Source: an uncultured Prochlorococcus sp. (GTDB lineage: Bacteria; Cyanobacteriota; Cyanobacteriia; PCC-6307; Cyanobiaceae). From it: a DNA stretch of 34,464 nucleotides. The stretch covers positions 1 through 34,464 of the forward strand of contig CACEWU010000011.1 of the NCBI GenBank assembly GCA_902563335.1, in the 5' to 3' direction. The notes beneath the pieces were generated by a model. The model saw nothing but the letters and a program-made list of their open reading frames with translations. It made no database searches and was not told the origin of the DNA. The translations under genes and the position numbers were made by a program. Positions 25,939 to 34,385 of this stretch are shown piece after piece (positions within the stretch are counted from its first letter, which is position 1; each line of letters opens with the position of its first letter).

Positions 25939-26166
25939 TTAAGTTGGATTTTTTTGAAGATCTGATCTCTCTTCAGCTATTACGGCTCCTTTTACCGGAC
26001 AAACCTGAAGGCATACACCACAGTCAATACAGGTCTCAAACTCGATCCAATAGAAGTTTGTCCCCTTTATGTTTTTATTTGATGCTGGTTTGATGCATCC
26101 TACGGGACATGCCTCTGAGCATTGGGCGACTCCCTCACAAATATCGCTGACAATAGTATGTGGCAT
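25939..26166 (-). CDS. Bacterial-type ferredoxin with eight cysteines
   Basis: A 75-residue ferredoxin. Cysteines are C10, C16, C20, C24 in the first half and C46, C49, C52, C56 in the second, where CIDCGVCLQVCP is a classic 4Fe-4S motif. The first site (C-x5-C-x3-C-x3-C) is the irregular type seen in seven- or eight-iron ferredoxins, so it may hold a 3Fe-4S or 4Fe-4S cluster. Such low-potential ferredoxins carry electrons in the cytoplasm; its partner is not evident. It sits 25 bp after hisZ on the same strand and may be cotranscribed with it. Confidence 0.93.
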   Translation of the reverse strand: MPHTIVSDICEGVAQCSEACPVGCIKPASNKNIKGTNFYWIEFETCIDCGVCLQVCPVKGAVIAEERSDLQKNPT

Positions 26167-26191
26167 TTTACTTTTTTAGCTCCATTCTATT

Positions 26192-27367
26192 TTAGGCGTT
26201 AATCCAATCAATATTTGTGCAGCCTTTTGATTTCATTATTTGATTAGCATGTTCTCTGTTACTACAACATTCTAATTCTAGTAATGCACATTCACCTTTA
26301 TTATGCCACTCCCTTTGACGACTAAGTGCTTGTTCCAAATTACCTTTTGGTCCAAATGCCACAAGAGTTGAACTTGGAATCGATCTTCTTATTTCTTCTT
26401 GAATTTGTAACTCTCTTATTTGATCAATAGCAAAACTAAAGCCAACACCAGCAGCGCTAGATTCATTAGCCCCAAACCTTCTCATTATTTCATCATATCT
26501 ACCACCTCGAGCTATCACAATTGGTGCTGACTGACCTTGGCAAACAAGTTCAAATACAATACCAGTATATAATTCTAAATGTGGCTGAAATGTTGGATCA
26601 AGTTGTAGGTTAAGATTGTATTGATTTGCAAGAGGCTCTATTGTATTAAATAGCCTTTTTAAATCTGCTAATACATCAGTTTCTTCAAATGTTGAAGCTA
26701 ATCTATTAAGAATATTCAGTGGTAAGCCGCGTAACTTTTGCAGGTCTAATAGATGTTCCTTCTCTTTCTTACCTATATCAAGTTGTTCTAATTCAAGGCG
26801 ATTATAGTGTATTAATGCTTTACGTATGTGTTCTTTTTGTTGGTTTTTAAAAGGAGATAGAAGCATATCCATTAAAGCAGTATGACCGATCAATAGTTTT
26901 GGCTTACCGGATTCAATTTTCAGGACTTCTAAAGCTTTCAATAGAAGAGATAAAAGTTCCATTTCAGCACTGATATCTTTAATGCCAAATAGTTCAACGC
27001 CACTCACTAGGTTTTCTTCTATACAAAGGCTTCCTTCTGCTGAAAGTCGACTTTCAAATGTTGTACCTTCTGCCCAAAGTCTAAGTGGTCTTGGCCTTTG
27101 AGAGAATCTGGTACATGCAGCTCGGGCTATTGAAGCTGTCATCTCAGGTCTTAAACCAAGAGGCTCGTCTGCTACTAGTTTCACTATTTCGTTGCTATCA
27201 ATCCTTCCTCCTGCCATCAAGGTTGCTAGGCGCTCAACTCTTGGCGGTGAAACTTCTTCATACCCCCACATTCGATAGATATCTGCAAGGTTCTTCGTAA
27301 GTAGGTGGTTTATCTCCACTTGTTGAGGGTTTAAATCTCGTGCTCCTGCTGCAGGTTGCAAGGTCAT
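26192..27367 (-). CDS. hisZ: HisZ, ATP phosphoribosyltransferase regulatory subunit
   Basis: A 391-residue paralogue of histidyl-tRNA synthetase. It has the class II core (GLRPEMTASIARA, RLWAEGTTFES, ARGGRYDEIMRRFG, AAGVGFSFAID), but the C-terminal region is short and does not show a HisRS anticodon-binding domain. HisZ binds the short form of HisG and gives histidine feedback control at the first step of histidine biosynthesis. A true HisS would be longer and hold the HisRS-specific signatures, which I do not see. Its downstream neighbour is ferredoxin and its upstream neighbour is an inositol-monophosphatase-family gene 21 bp away. Confidence 0.9.
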   Translation of the reverse strand: MTLQPAAGARDLNPQQVEINHLLTKNLADIYRMWGYEEVSPPRVERLATLMAGGRIDSNEIVKLVADEPLGLRPEMTASIARAACTRFSQRPRPLRLWAEGTTFESRLSAEGSLCIEENLVSGVELFGIKDISAEMELLSLLLKALEVLKIESGKPKLLIGHTALMDMLLSPFKNQQKEHIRKALIHYNRLELEQLDIGKKEKEHLLDLQKLRGLPLNILNRLASTFEETDVLADLKRLFNTIEPLANQYNLNLQLDPTFQPHLELYTGIVFELVCQGQSAPIVIARGGRYDEIMRRFGANESSAAGVGFSFAIDQIRELQIQEEIRRSIPSSTLVAFGPKGNLEQALSRQREWHNKGECALLELECCSNREHANQIMKSKGCTNIDWINA

Positions 27368-27388
27368 TTTTGATATGCCTTTGTCCTT

Positions 27389-28267
27389 TTAGAATCCCAT
27401 CTTGTCTATTTCAGGTGCACCATACAACTTTCCTTTTAAAGGCTTTACTTTATTTAGCTCTTTTAGAAGCTCTTCTTGAATTCCTGGGCAACTTGCAACG
27501 ACTTTCCCTGTAGAGATATTGAAATTGTTACCTTGATAATCAGAAATAATCCCACCTGCAATTTCGACAATCGCAACACCTGCTGCAAGGTCCCATTGCG
27601 CAAGTCCTCTTTCCCAGTAAGCATCAAGTCGTCCGGAAGCAATAAAGGCAAGGTCTACAGCCGCAGCACCGCCTCTTCGAACACCACGAGTTCTGTGCGT
27701 TAACCAGCAAAACTCTGCGTAATTGTTATCAATTCTAGTTTGCCTGTCGTAGGCAAAACCTGTTACGAGAAGTGATTCGATCAATTTTTTTCTGGAAGAT
27801 ACTTTTATTTTTTGGTCATTGCAAAAAGAACCAATTTCAGGAGCTGCCCAGTAGCTTTCTTTTAAAAATGGTATTTCAATTGTGCCTAGAATTGGTGTTC
27901 CTTTCCAAGTCAGGCCTATTGAACACGCAAAGAAGGGATATCCATGAGCAAAGTTGGTTGTTCCATCTAATGGATCTACGCACCATTTAAGGTCACTTGT
28001 GTTTCCTTTTTGACCACTTTCTTCTGCAAGGATTCCAATGTCAGGGGTATGTTTCTGTAATTCCGAAATGACGCACTCTTCACTTGCTAGATCGGCGCTA
28101 GTTACAAGATCACCTATAAGACCTTTGTTTTTGATCATGCTTAGTCTTCCATAGTGCTCCATTAGGATTTGTCCACTTACTTTTGAAGCTCTCTTAGAAA
28201 TGGATAAGAGGTTTTCTAGATCATTCTTTTGCAACCCAGCTTCTGTTGATGCCTTGAAAGAGTTCAT
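27389..28267 (-). CDS. Inositol monophosphatase family protein
   Basis: A 292-residue Mg2+-dependent phosphatase. The metal site is complete: EE (82-83), WCVDPLDGTTNF (95-106) and WDLAAG (225-230). Substrates in the family include inositol phosphate, fructose bisphosphate, PAP and histidinol phosphate (HisN-type). Linkage to hisZ makes histidinol-phosphate phosphatase attractive, but SuhB-like inositol phosphatase is equally compatible with the motifs, so no symbol is given. The N-terminal 20 residues are unusual and perhaps start later. Start ATG at 28267, just inside the divergent gap with the tRNA-Ser gene. Confidence 0.9.
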   Translation of the reverse strand: MNSFKASTEAGLQKNDLENLLSISKRASKVSGQILMEHYGRLSMIKNKGLIGDLVTSADLASEECVISELQKHTPDIGILAEESGQKGNTSDLKWCVDPLDGTTNFAHGYPFFACSIGLTWKGTPILGTIEIPFLKESYWAAPEIGSFCNDQKIKVSSRKKLIESLLVTGFAYDRQTRIDNNYAEFCWLTHRTRGVRRGGAAAVDLAFIASGRLDAYWERGLAQWDLAAGVAIVEIAGGIISDYQGNNFNISTGKVVASCPGIQEELLKELNKVKPLKGKLYGAPEIDKMGF

Positions 28268-28374
28268 AGCTTGAACAAACCTTTGATGACTTTATGAATA
28301 AATGAACATTCTTCTTTTTGCCAGCTTTTGGTGAATTCTTCTGAAGTGCACATATTTGTTCTATGCTAATTACA

Positions 28375-28394
28375 TCAAGCTTTAAGAAGCTTGA
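28375..28394. repeat. Perfect 8-bp inverted repeat 8 bp before tRNA-Ser
   Basis: TCAAGCTT-TAAG-AAGCTTGA: perfect arms with a 4-nt loop between the IMPase start and the tRNA. It may be a stem in the tRNA precursor leader or an operator for either side. No T-tract follows. Confidence 0.45.
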
Positions 28395-28402
28395 GAGATC
28401 CT

Positions 28403-28489
28403 GGAGAGGTGGCCGAGTGGTCGAAGGCGCAGCACTGGAAATGCTGTATAGGGGCAACTCTATCGAGGGTTCGAATCCCTCCCTCTCCG
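28403..28489 (+). tRNA. tRNA-Ser (GGA)
   Basis: An 87-nt class II tRNA. The acceptor arms GGAGAGG/CCTCTCC pair perfectly, with G as discriminator. The anticodon stem CAGCA/TGCTG holds the loop CTGGAAA with anticodon GGA (28437-28439), reading UCC and UCU. A long 18-nt variable region (TATAGGGGCAACTCTATC) and a T-arm GAGGG-TTCGAAT-CCCTC complete the serine identity. No CCA is encoded. It is an isolated single tRNA between the inositol-phosphatase gene and pstB. Confidence 0.97.
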
Positions 28490-28553
28490 TTACTCACTGA
28501 AGGCAAAAGTTTTTTGTTTGTATTATATAAATGCTGATAGATAATAATTTAGA

Positions 28554-29369
28554 TTAGCCAAACTTTCCTGAGATATAATCTTGAGTAGCTTTTTGAGTAG
28601 GAGAATTAAAGATTTTATCAGTTTTATTAAATTCAACTAAATATCCTACTTTTCCCCCAGAACCTGTCTCTAGTTTTTCGGCATTGTAGAAGGCTGTCAT
28701 GTCACTTACTCGTAATGCTTGTTGCATATTATGCGTAACTATTATAATAGTAAAATTCTTTTTTAATTCATGCATTGTCTCTTCGATCTTTAGAGTAGAT
28801 ATTGGATCTAGTGCTGAGCATGGCTCATCCATTAAGATTACATCTGGTTGAATTGCAATTGTTCGCGCTATACATAATCTTTGTTGTTGTCCGCCAGAGA
28901 GAGAACAACCACTTTCGTTTAACTTGTCTTTGCATTCGTCCCATACAGCTGCTTTTTTAAGGGAAGTTTCTACTAGCTCATCAAGGTTTCCTGTATAACC
29001 ATTTATTCTTGCTCCAAAGGCAATATTTTCATATATACTTTTTGGGAATGGATTTGGTTGCTGGAATACCATACCGATCCTTCTTCTTACTTCTACAGGG
29101 TCTACTTTAGGGTCGTATATATCTGCACCTTCGAAAAGCACTCTCCCAGTTAATGAACAACCTTGAATAAGATCGTTCATTCTATTTAATGATCTTAAAA
29201 TAGTTGACTTGCCACAACCTGAAGGCCCGATTAAAGCCGTTACTTTTCCTCTTGGAATATCACAGTATATATTCCTAACTGCTTCTGAATTGCCATAGCT
29301 AATGGTGACATTTTGCAAGGAAATGGTAATTTCTCTATCTGATTGCTTTGTCTGAGATGAGCCTTTCAT
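28554..29369 (-). CDS. pstB: PstB, phosphate ABC transporter ATPase
   Basis: A 271-residue ATPase with Walker A GPSGCGKS (48-55), signature LSGGQ (157-161) and Walker B VILMDEP (177-183). The PstB-specific pieces [10 protein letters not shown] and [21 protein letters not shown] are present, as is the C-terminal [10 protein letters not shown]. It energises high-affinity phosphate uptake with PstC and PstA. It is the last gene of the pstC-pstA-pstB cluster, 58 bp after pstA. No pstS binding-protein gene or phoU is beside it, so those must lie elsewhere. Confidence 0.96.
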   Translation of the reverse strand: MKGSSQTKQSDREITISLQNVTISYGNSEAVRNIYCDIPRGKVTALIGPSGCGKSTILRSLNRMNDLIQGCSLTGRVLFEGADIYDPKVDPVEVRRRIGMVFQQPNPFPKSIYENIAFGARINGYTGNLDELVETSLKKAAVWDECKDKLNESGCSLSGGQQQRLCIARTIAIQPDVILMDEPCSALDPISTLKIEETMHELKKNFTIIIVTHNMQQALRVSDMTAFYNAEKLETGSGGKVGYLVEFNKTDKIFNSPTQKATQDYISGKFG

Positions 29370-29427
29370 GAGTTTTCTTTTGTAGAGGGCTGGTGAAGTT
29401 ATTTTCCCTTTATTGATATTCTACAAG

Positions 29428-30354
29428 TTAGCTTTTATTTATAGAAGTAAAATTCCGAAGCCATCTAGAGAACAGATTAGTTAATAGTATTAACATCACA
29501 AGTACAAAAGATGCAGCCCAGGCCAGCTGATTCTGTGCTTCGTATGGTTCGAGAGCAAAGTTGTATATTAGCACTGATAGAGATGCTATTGGATTGAATA
29601 ATGCTTGTGAACCAGATGGCCAATAAAATGAAAACAAAGCAGTAAAAATAAGCGGTGCAGTTTCTCCTGCAGCCCTTGCTATTGCTAGAACTATTCCTGT
29701 AGCAATAGGTGTAAAGGCAGTTGGTAGAGTTATTCTACTAATAGTTATAAATTTAGAAGCGCCAACACCTAATGCTCCTTTTCTTAAATCATCAGAAACT
29801 AATTTCAATCCTTCGTCTGTTGTTTTAATAACTGTTGGTAGCATTAATATCGATAATGCAATGCCTCCAGCGATTCCACTGAAATTTGCCCCAAAAATAA
29901 TTTTCGTTGAAACAATCACACCGTACACACACACACCTGCGATAATTGAGGGAACACCTGATAGAACATTTGTCCCAAATCTAATAAATCTTGAAAACCA
30001 GCCCCCATTAGAGTATTCAGCTAGGTATATGCCTCCACCTACACCCATTGGGATAGCTATTATAGACGCAATTGTTGTTACAATAAAAGTTCCTAAAATT
30101 GCATTTCCAATACCACCAGCAGACACCAGGTCATCACCTGGAGGCTCTGGTAGTTGGGTTATTAATGATAAATTTATTTGCGAACCTCCTTTTATCAAAA
30201 CATAGCTTAGGACTAATATTAGTGGCAGCACCGATACAAAGGAAAAAATAGCTGTTGTAAAAGTAAGGATATTATTAAATATGTTTCTGTTTAGTCCTGG
30301 ATCATATGCAAGATCAGATTTTGTTATGTGTGAAGTTGTTTTAGTTTGTGTCAT
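29428..30354 (-). CDS. pstA: PstA, phosphate ABC transporter permease
   Basis: A 308-residue permease with six predicted helices. PstA-type features are the first helix after a soluble N-terminus, GIGNAILGTFIVTTIASIIA, IPMGVGGGIYLAEYS, and the EAA-like loop KGALGVGASKFITISRITLP. AIARAAGETAPLIFTA is the highly conserved Pst segment. It partners PstC to form the membrane channel. Only 9 bp separates it from pstC, so the two are cotranscribed and probably translationally linked. Confidence 0.95.
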   Translation of the reverse strand: MTQTKTTSHITKSDLAYDPGLNRNIFNNILTFTTAIFSFVSVLPLILVLSYVLIKGGSQINLSLITQLPEPPGDDLVSAGGIGNAILGTFIVTTIASIIAIPMGVGGGIYLAEYSNGGWFSRFIRFGTNVLSGVPSIIAGVCVYGVIVSTKIIFGANFSGIAGGIALSILMLPTVIKTTDEGLKLVSDDLRKGALGVGASKFITISRITLPTAFTPIATGIVLAIARAAGETAPLIFTALFSFYWPSGSQALFNPIASLSVLIYNFALEPYEAQNQLAWAASFVLVMLILLTNLFSRWLRNFTSINKS

Positions 30355-30363
30355 GATTTTTAA

Positions 30364-31314
30364 TTAGTATTTAAGACTTAATTTCCTGACCATCCATTGT
30401 GCAAATATATTTACACCTAACGTAAGAATCATAAGGATAAATGCTGCATACATTAATGATGAAACTTGACTACCATCTGCTTCGCCAAATTGATTGGCTA
30501 GCATTGCAGCAATTGTGTTTCCAGGGGCCAAAATTGACCAGTTAAAATTGTTTGAATTTCCTATTATCATTGTTACTGCCATTGTCTCACCCATAGCTCT
30601 TCCTAAAGCAAGTAAAACACCTCCGGCAATACCTGAAATTGCAGCAGGAACAATCACATGAAGGATAGTTGACCATCTTGTAGCACCTATTCCATATGCA
30701 GCTTCTCGAAGTTGTATTGGAACTTGGTTTAATGAATCTCTTGATATTGCTGTTATTATTGGTAGTATCATTACTACTAAAATTATAATTGCAGGAGCCA
30801 TTGCGGGACCAACAGGTTCAGTACTAAGGAAGGGAATCCAATTGAGAGTTTTATATAAAAAAGTTAGGAATGGCCTCAAAAATGGTTCCATAACGAATAT
30901 TGCCCATAGTCCTAATACAACAGATGGAATTGCTGCTAGTAATTCAACCATCATTCCAATCAAGTTGCTTATTTTTTCTGGAATAATATTTTCTGTTATG
31001 AATATTGCTGTTCCTACACCAAGAGGAACAGCAATAATAAGAGATGAAATAGAGGATATGATTGTTCCATAGATTGCTGTGAAAGCTCCGTAATTGTCGG
31101 TAACAGGATTCCAGTCAGATGTGATTAGGAATTTCAGTCCATAACGTCCCATAGATTCTATTGAGCCCCAAAAGACAACTATTAGAATTCCAAACAAAAT
31201 TATTGCAACCATCGATGCCATTGCTACCGAAAGGTTTTTAAAACCTGTATCCAATAACCGTTCCGTTAAGGGACGCCGCCTTTGCTTGTAAGAGATCTCT
31301 GCTCCAGAAGTCAC
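30364..31314 (-). CDS. pstC: PstC, phosphate ABC transporter permease
   Basis: A 316-residue permease with six or so helices. IPLGVG-type segment VPLGVGTAIFITE, the loop REAAYGIGATRWSTILHVIVP and LGRAMGETMAVTMIIGN are the PstC signatures. The start is GTG at 31314, with no good Shine-Dalgarno visible. It is the first gene of the cluster and divergent from dnaK with a 142-bp gap. I looked there for a clear PhoB box (tandem CTTAACCT-like repeats) and found only single, unconvincing matches. Confidence 0.95.
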   Translation of the reverse strand: MTSGAEISYKQRRRPLTERLLDTGFKNLSVAMASMVAIILFGILIVVFWGSIESMGRYGLKFLITSDWNPVTDNYGAFTAIYGTIISSISSLIIAVPLGVGTAIFITENIIPEKISNLIGMMVELLAAIPSVVLGLWAIFVMEPFLRPFLTFLYKTLNWIPFLSTEPVGPAMAPAIIILVVMILPIITAISRDSLNQVPIQLREAAYGIGATRWSTILHVIVPAAISGIAGGVLLALGRAMGETMAVTMIIGNSNNFNWSILAPGNTIAAMLANQFGEADGSQVSSLMYAAFILMILTLGVNIFAQWMVRKLSLKY

Positions 31315-31380
31315 TAAATGATTCAGAACTCTAATAAGACATTATGTTGTTTATCGTGAGTTTTCACTAAGAGACTCTTA

Positions 31381-31435
31381 ACGGTGTGGATCACTACAAA
31401 AAACTTTTGGTCCATTAGGTTGAGACCGTTACGGT
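31381..31435. promoter_or_regulatory. ACGGT/ACCGT repeats between pstC and dnaK
   Basis: ACCGT-T-ACGGT (31425-31435) is a perfect small palindrome 21 bp before the dnaK ATG, and another ACGGT occurs at 31381-31385. They could be operator half-sites or chance; no known regulator is matched. Confidence 0.25.
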
Positions 31436-31456
31436 AGAGATTCAGAAAGAGCAGTC

Positions 31457-33451
31457 ATGGGTCGGATAGTTGGGATTGACCTCGGAACTACCAACTCTGT
31501 TGTTGGTGTTTTGGAAGCTGGTCGCCCTTTGGTGATCGCTAACGCTGAAGGTGCTCGTACAACTCCTTCTGTTGTTGGCTACACAAAAGATTCCGAGCTC
31601 CTTGTTGGTCAGTTGGCAAGAAGACAACTAGTTCTAAGTCCCAGAAACACTTTCTCAAATTTGAAAAGATTTGTTGGGATGGATTGGGATGAACTTGAAG
31701 AAAATAGTCTTTCTGTTCCATACGACCTTCGTGCAAATGATCAGGGGAATATTCGGATCACTTGCCCTGCAACCGAGAGGGAGTATGCCCCCGAAGAGCT
31801 TGTGGCAAGCATTATTCGTAAATTGGTTGATGATGCTGAGACTTATTTGGGAGAGGTGGTTGAGTCAGCTGTAATAACTGTCCCTGCGTACTTCAACGAT
31901 GCTCAAAGGCAAGCAACTAGAGATTCTGCTCGTCTTGCAGGTATAAGCGTAGAAAGAATATTGAATGAGCCTACGGCTGCTGCACTTGCTTATGGTTTTG
32001 ATAGAAGTTCAGCAAGAAGGGTTCTTGTTTTTGATCTAGGAGGAGGAACTTTTGATGTCTCACTTATGAGAGTTGCCAATGGAGTTTTTGATGTAAAAGC
32101 AACATCAGGGGATACACAGCTTGGCGGAAACGATTTTGATCAGAGAATTGTTGATTGGCTTTCAAACTCATTTGATAATGAGCATGGAATAGATTTAAGA
32201 AGAGATAGACAGGCTTTGCAACGCTTAACTGAAGCAGCTGAAAAAGCAAAGCAGGAACTTTCTGGCGTTACAAATACACCAATTTCACTTCCCTTTATTG
32301 CAACAGGAAAAGAAGGACCATTGCATATCGAAACAAATTTGGAAAGAAGTACATTTGAGGGACTTTGTACAGATCTTTTAGATCAACTTTTAACTCCAGT
32401 TCAGACAGTTCTCCAAGACTCTGGTTGGTCTTCTGATGAAGTTGATGAGGTTGTATTAGTTGGGGGAAGTACAAGGATGCCTATGGTTAAGCAATTGGTT
32501 AGAACTCTTGTTCCAAACCCACCATGTCAGTCTGTGAATCCAGATGAGGTTGTCGCTGTTGGAGCTGCCGTTCAGGCGGGAATTCTTACAGGAGAGTTGC
32601 GAGATTTATTACTAAATGATGTTACTCCGCTTTCTTTAGGCTTAGAAACAATTGGAGGCTTAATGAAAGTCCTGATACCAAGAAATACTCCTATTCCTGT
32701 TAGACAATCTGATGTTTTTAGTACTTCAGAAGCTAATCAGTCTTCTGTTGAAATACATGTATGGCAAGGTGAGCGACAACTTGCATCAGATAACAAGTCA
32801 TTAGGACGATTCCGGTTGTCTGGTATACCTCCTGCACCTAGGGGAGTACCACAAGTACAAGTTGCATTTGATATAGATGCCAATGGACTTCTTGAGGTTA
32901 GTGCTATTGATCGAACAACCGGACGTAAGCAATCAGTAAGTATTAAAGGTGGATCAAACCTTAATGAAGAGGAAATTCAAAAGATATTGGCAGAGGCAGA
33001 AGCAAAAGCTGGAGAAGATCGGAAACGTCGTGCATCGATAGATAGACGAAATAGTGCGCTTACTCTTGTTGCTCAGGCCGAGAGAAGATTAAGGGACGCT
33101 GCTCTTGAACTAGGTCCTTATGGAGCAGAACGACAACAGAGATCTGTAGAGGTGGCTATGCGGGATGTTCAAGATTTAATTGATTTAGATGATCCACAGG
33201 AGTTAGAACTATCAGTAGCTGCTTTGCAGGAGGCTCTATTTGGTCTTAATCGGCGACTTGCATATGAACGTAAGTCTGATGCAAATCCGCTACAGGGTAT
33301 TCGTAACACCTTTGGTTCTCTAAAAGATGAACTTTTTTCAGATGATTATTGGGAAGATGATCCTTGGGATAATTCAAATAGATCTAATCCAAGTAGACGA
33401 GGAATAGACGAAGGAGATCTTGATCCTTGGGACAATGACATCTATCGCTAA
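31457..33451 (+). CDS. dnaK: DnaK-family Hsp70 chaperone (DnaK3-like)
   Basis: A 664-residue Hsp70. The ATPase domain opens with GIDLGTTNSVVG and contains VPAYFNDAQRQATRDS, NEPTAAALAYG and VFDLGGGTFDVSL; VVLVGGSTRMPMV and the linker LLNDVTPLSLGLETIGG precede the substrate-binding domain. The C-terminal lid is followed by a Trp/Asp-rich tail in which DPWDN occurs twice (635-639 and 656-660). The tail and the pairing with a J-protein gene resemble DnaK3 of other cyanobacteria, which is associated with thylakoid membranes and polysomes; assignment to DnaK3 rather than DnaK1 is tentative. The start ATG at 31457 is clear. The last 17 bp overlap the start of the downstream J-protein gene. Confidence 0.95.
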   Translation: MGRIVGIDLGTTNSVVGVLEAGRPLVIANAEGARTTPSVVGYTKDSELLVGQLARRQLVLSPRNTFSNLKRFVGMDWDELEENSLSVPYDLRANDQGNIRITCPATEREYAPEELVASIIRKLVDDAETYLGEVVESAVITVPAYFNDAQRQATRDSARLAGISVERILNEPTAAALAYGFDRSSARRVLVFDLGGGTFDVSLMRVANGVFDVKATSGDTQLGGNDFDQRIVDWLSNSFDNEHGIDLRRDRQALQRLTEAAEKAKQELSGVTNTPISLPFIATGKEGPLHIETNLERSTFEGLCTDLLDQLLTPVQTVLQDSGWSSDEVDEVVLVGGSTRMPMVKQLVRTLVPNPPCQSVNPDEVVAVGAAVQAGILTGELRDLLLNDVTPLSLGLETIGGLMKVLIPRNTPIPVRQSDVFSTSEANQSSVEIHVWQGERQLASDNKSLGRFRLSGIPPAPRGVPQVQVAFDIDANGLLEVSAIDRTTGRKQSVSIKGGSNLNEEEIQKILAEAEAKAGEDRKRRASIDRRNSALTLVAQAERRLRDAALELGPYGAERQQRSVEVAMRDVQDLIDLDDPQELELSVAALQEALFGLNRRLAYERKSDANPLQGIRNTFGSLKDELFSDDYWEDDPWDNSNRSNPSRRGIDEGDLDPWDNDIYR

Positions 33452-34328
33452 TCCAGATTATTGGGCTCTTTTAGGCCTTCCTCCAGGGAGCGACTCTGCT
33501 CAGTTAAAAAGAGCCTTTAGAAGAGAAGCTCGCAAATGGCATCCAGATTTAAATGGAAATGATGTAAATGCAGAGGAACGTTTTAAGTTAGTAAATGAGG
33601 CATATGCAGTTTTAAGCGATCCCAGAAAAAGAGCAGCTTGGGAGAATTCCAATGATTCTAAGAAAGAGTTTGAAGATCCTTTCGCTGATGGCTTTCCTAC
33701 TTTTTCTCATTATCTGGAAATAATTCTAGGCCTTGAACCTGCATCTGATTCACCAGAGAAAGAAGAGTCAAGTTTCAATGAGAGCGTTAACTGGCCTACA
33801 ACCTCAGAACCAACTCCTCCTCCGGTTCAAATATATGAAGATCTTGAAAGTCTGGTTGAGTTGACTCCTCAAGAGGCACTAAATGGAACACAAGTTCAGT
33901 TGGAATTAGAAAACGGAACAATTGTTGAGGTCCAAACTCCTCCAATGGCAGGTGATGGATGGAGATTGAGATTGCCTGGAATTGCTTTAGGTGGGCACGA
34001 TCATTTCTTGCAATTAAGGGTTAGAACTGAAGAAGGATTAAGAATTGATGGATTAAGGGTTCTTTTCCGATTAGAGCTGTTTCCACCAGATGCTGTTTTA
34101 GGGTGCGCTGTTGATGTTCCCACTCTTGCAGGCCCAGTAACACTGCAAGTTCCCCCAGGATCATCAAGTGGAAGATTACTTCGACTTAGGGGAAGGGGAA
34201 TGGAATTAGATGGAAATAGAGGTGATCAACTTGTTGAAATAGTTGTTGTAATACCGGCAGAGTTAAGTGATTCTGAGAATGCCTTGTATGGAAGGCTTCA
34301 GGAATTATCATTAGATCCTGATTACTAA
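33435..34328 (+). CDS. dnaJ: DnaJ-like co-chaperone lacking the zinc finger
   Basis: A 297-residue type B J-protein (CbpA-like). The J-domain covers about residues 8-70 with the HPD motif at 36-38 (KWHPDLNG). There is no Cys-rich zinc finger. A low-complexity, acidic/Pro-Ser linker (about 85-140) leads to a C-terminal client-binding beta domain with LTPQEALNGTQVQL and VPPGSSSGRLLRLRGRGM. It delivers substrates to its DnaK partner and stimulates ATP hydrolysis. Its ATG lies 17 bp inside dnaK. A TTG at 33420, three bases after AAGGAG, is an alternative start adding five residues; the ATG gives the family-like N-terminus. Confidence 0.93.
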   Translation: MTSIANPDYWALLGLPPGSDSAQLKRAFRREARKWHPDLNGNDVNAEERFKLVNEAYAVLSDPRKRAAWENSNDSKKEFEDPFADGFPTFSHYLEIILGLEPASDSPEKEESSFNESVNWPTTSEPTPPPVQIYEDLESLVELTPQEALNGTQVQLELENGTIVEVQTPPMAGDGWRLRLPGIALGGHDHFLQLRVRTEEGLRIDGLRVLFRLELFPPDAVLGCAVDVPTLAGPVTLQVPPGSSSGRLLRLRGRGMELDGNRGDQLVEIVVVIPAELSDSENALYGRLQELSLDPDY

Positions 34329-34385
34329 TCCATTAATATTATGTAAAATTAATCTTTATTTTAATCAAAAGTTCTTATTTTATCA

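Noticed and set aside
28221-28457. Minus-strand frame across the tRNA-Ser gene
   Set aside because: Runs through a perfect tRNA and the start of the phosphatase gene; a shadow.
31315-31456. PhoB box upstream of pstC
   Set aside because: Only isolated CTTAA-like words are present, not the tandem 8-bp repeats expected.
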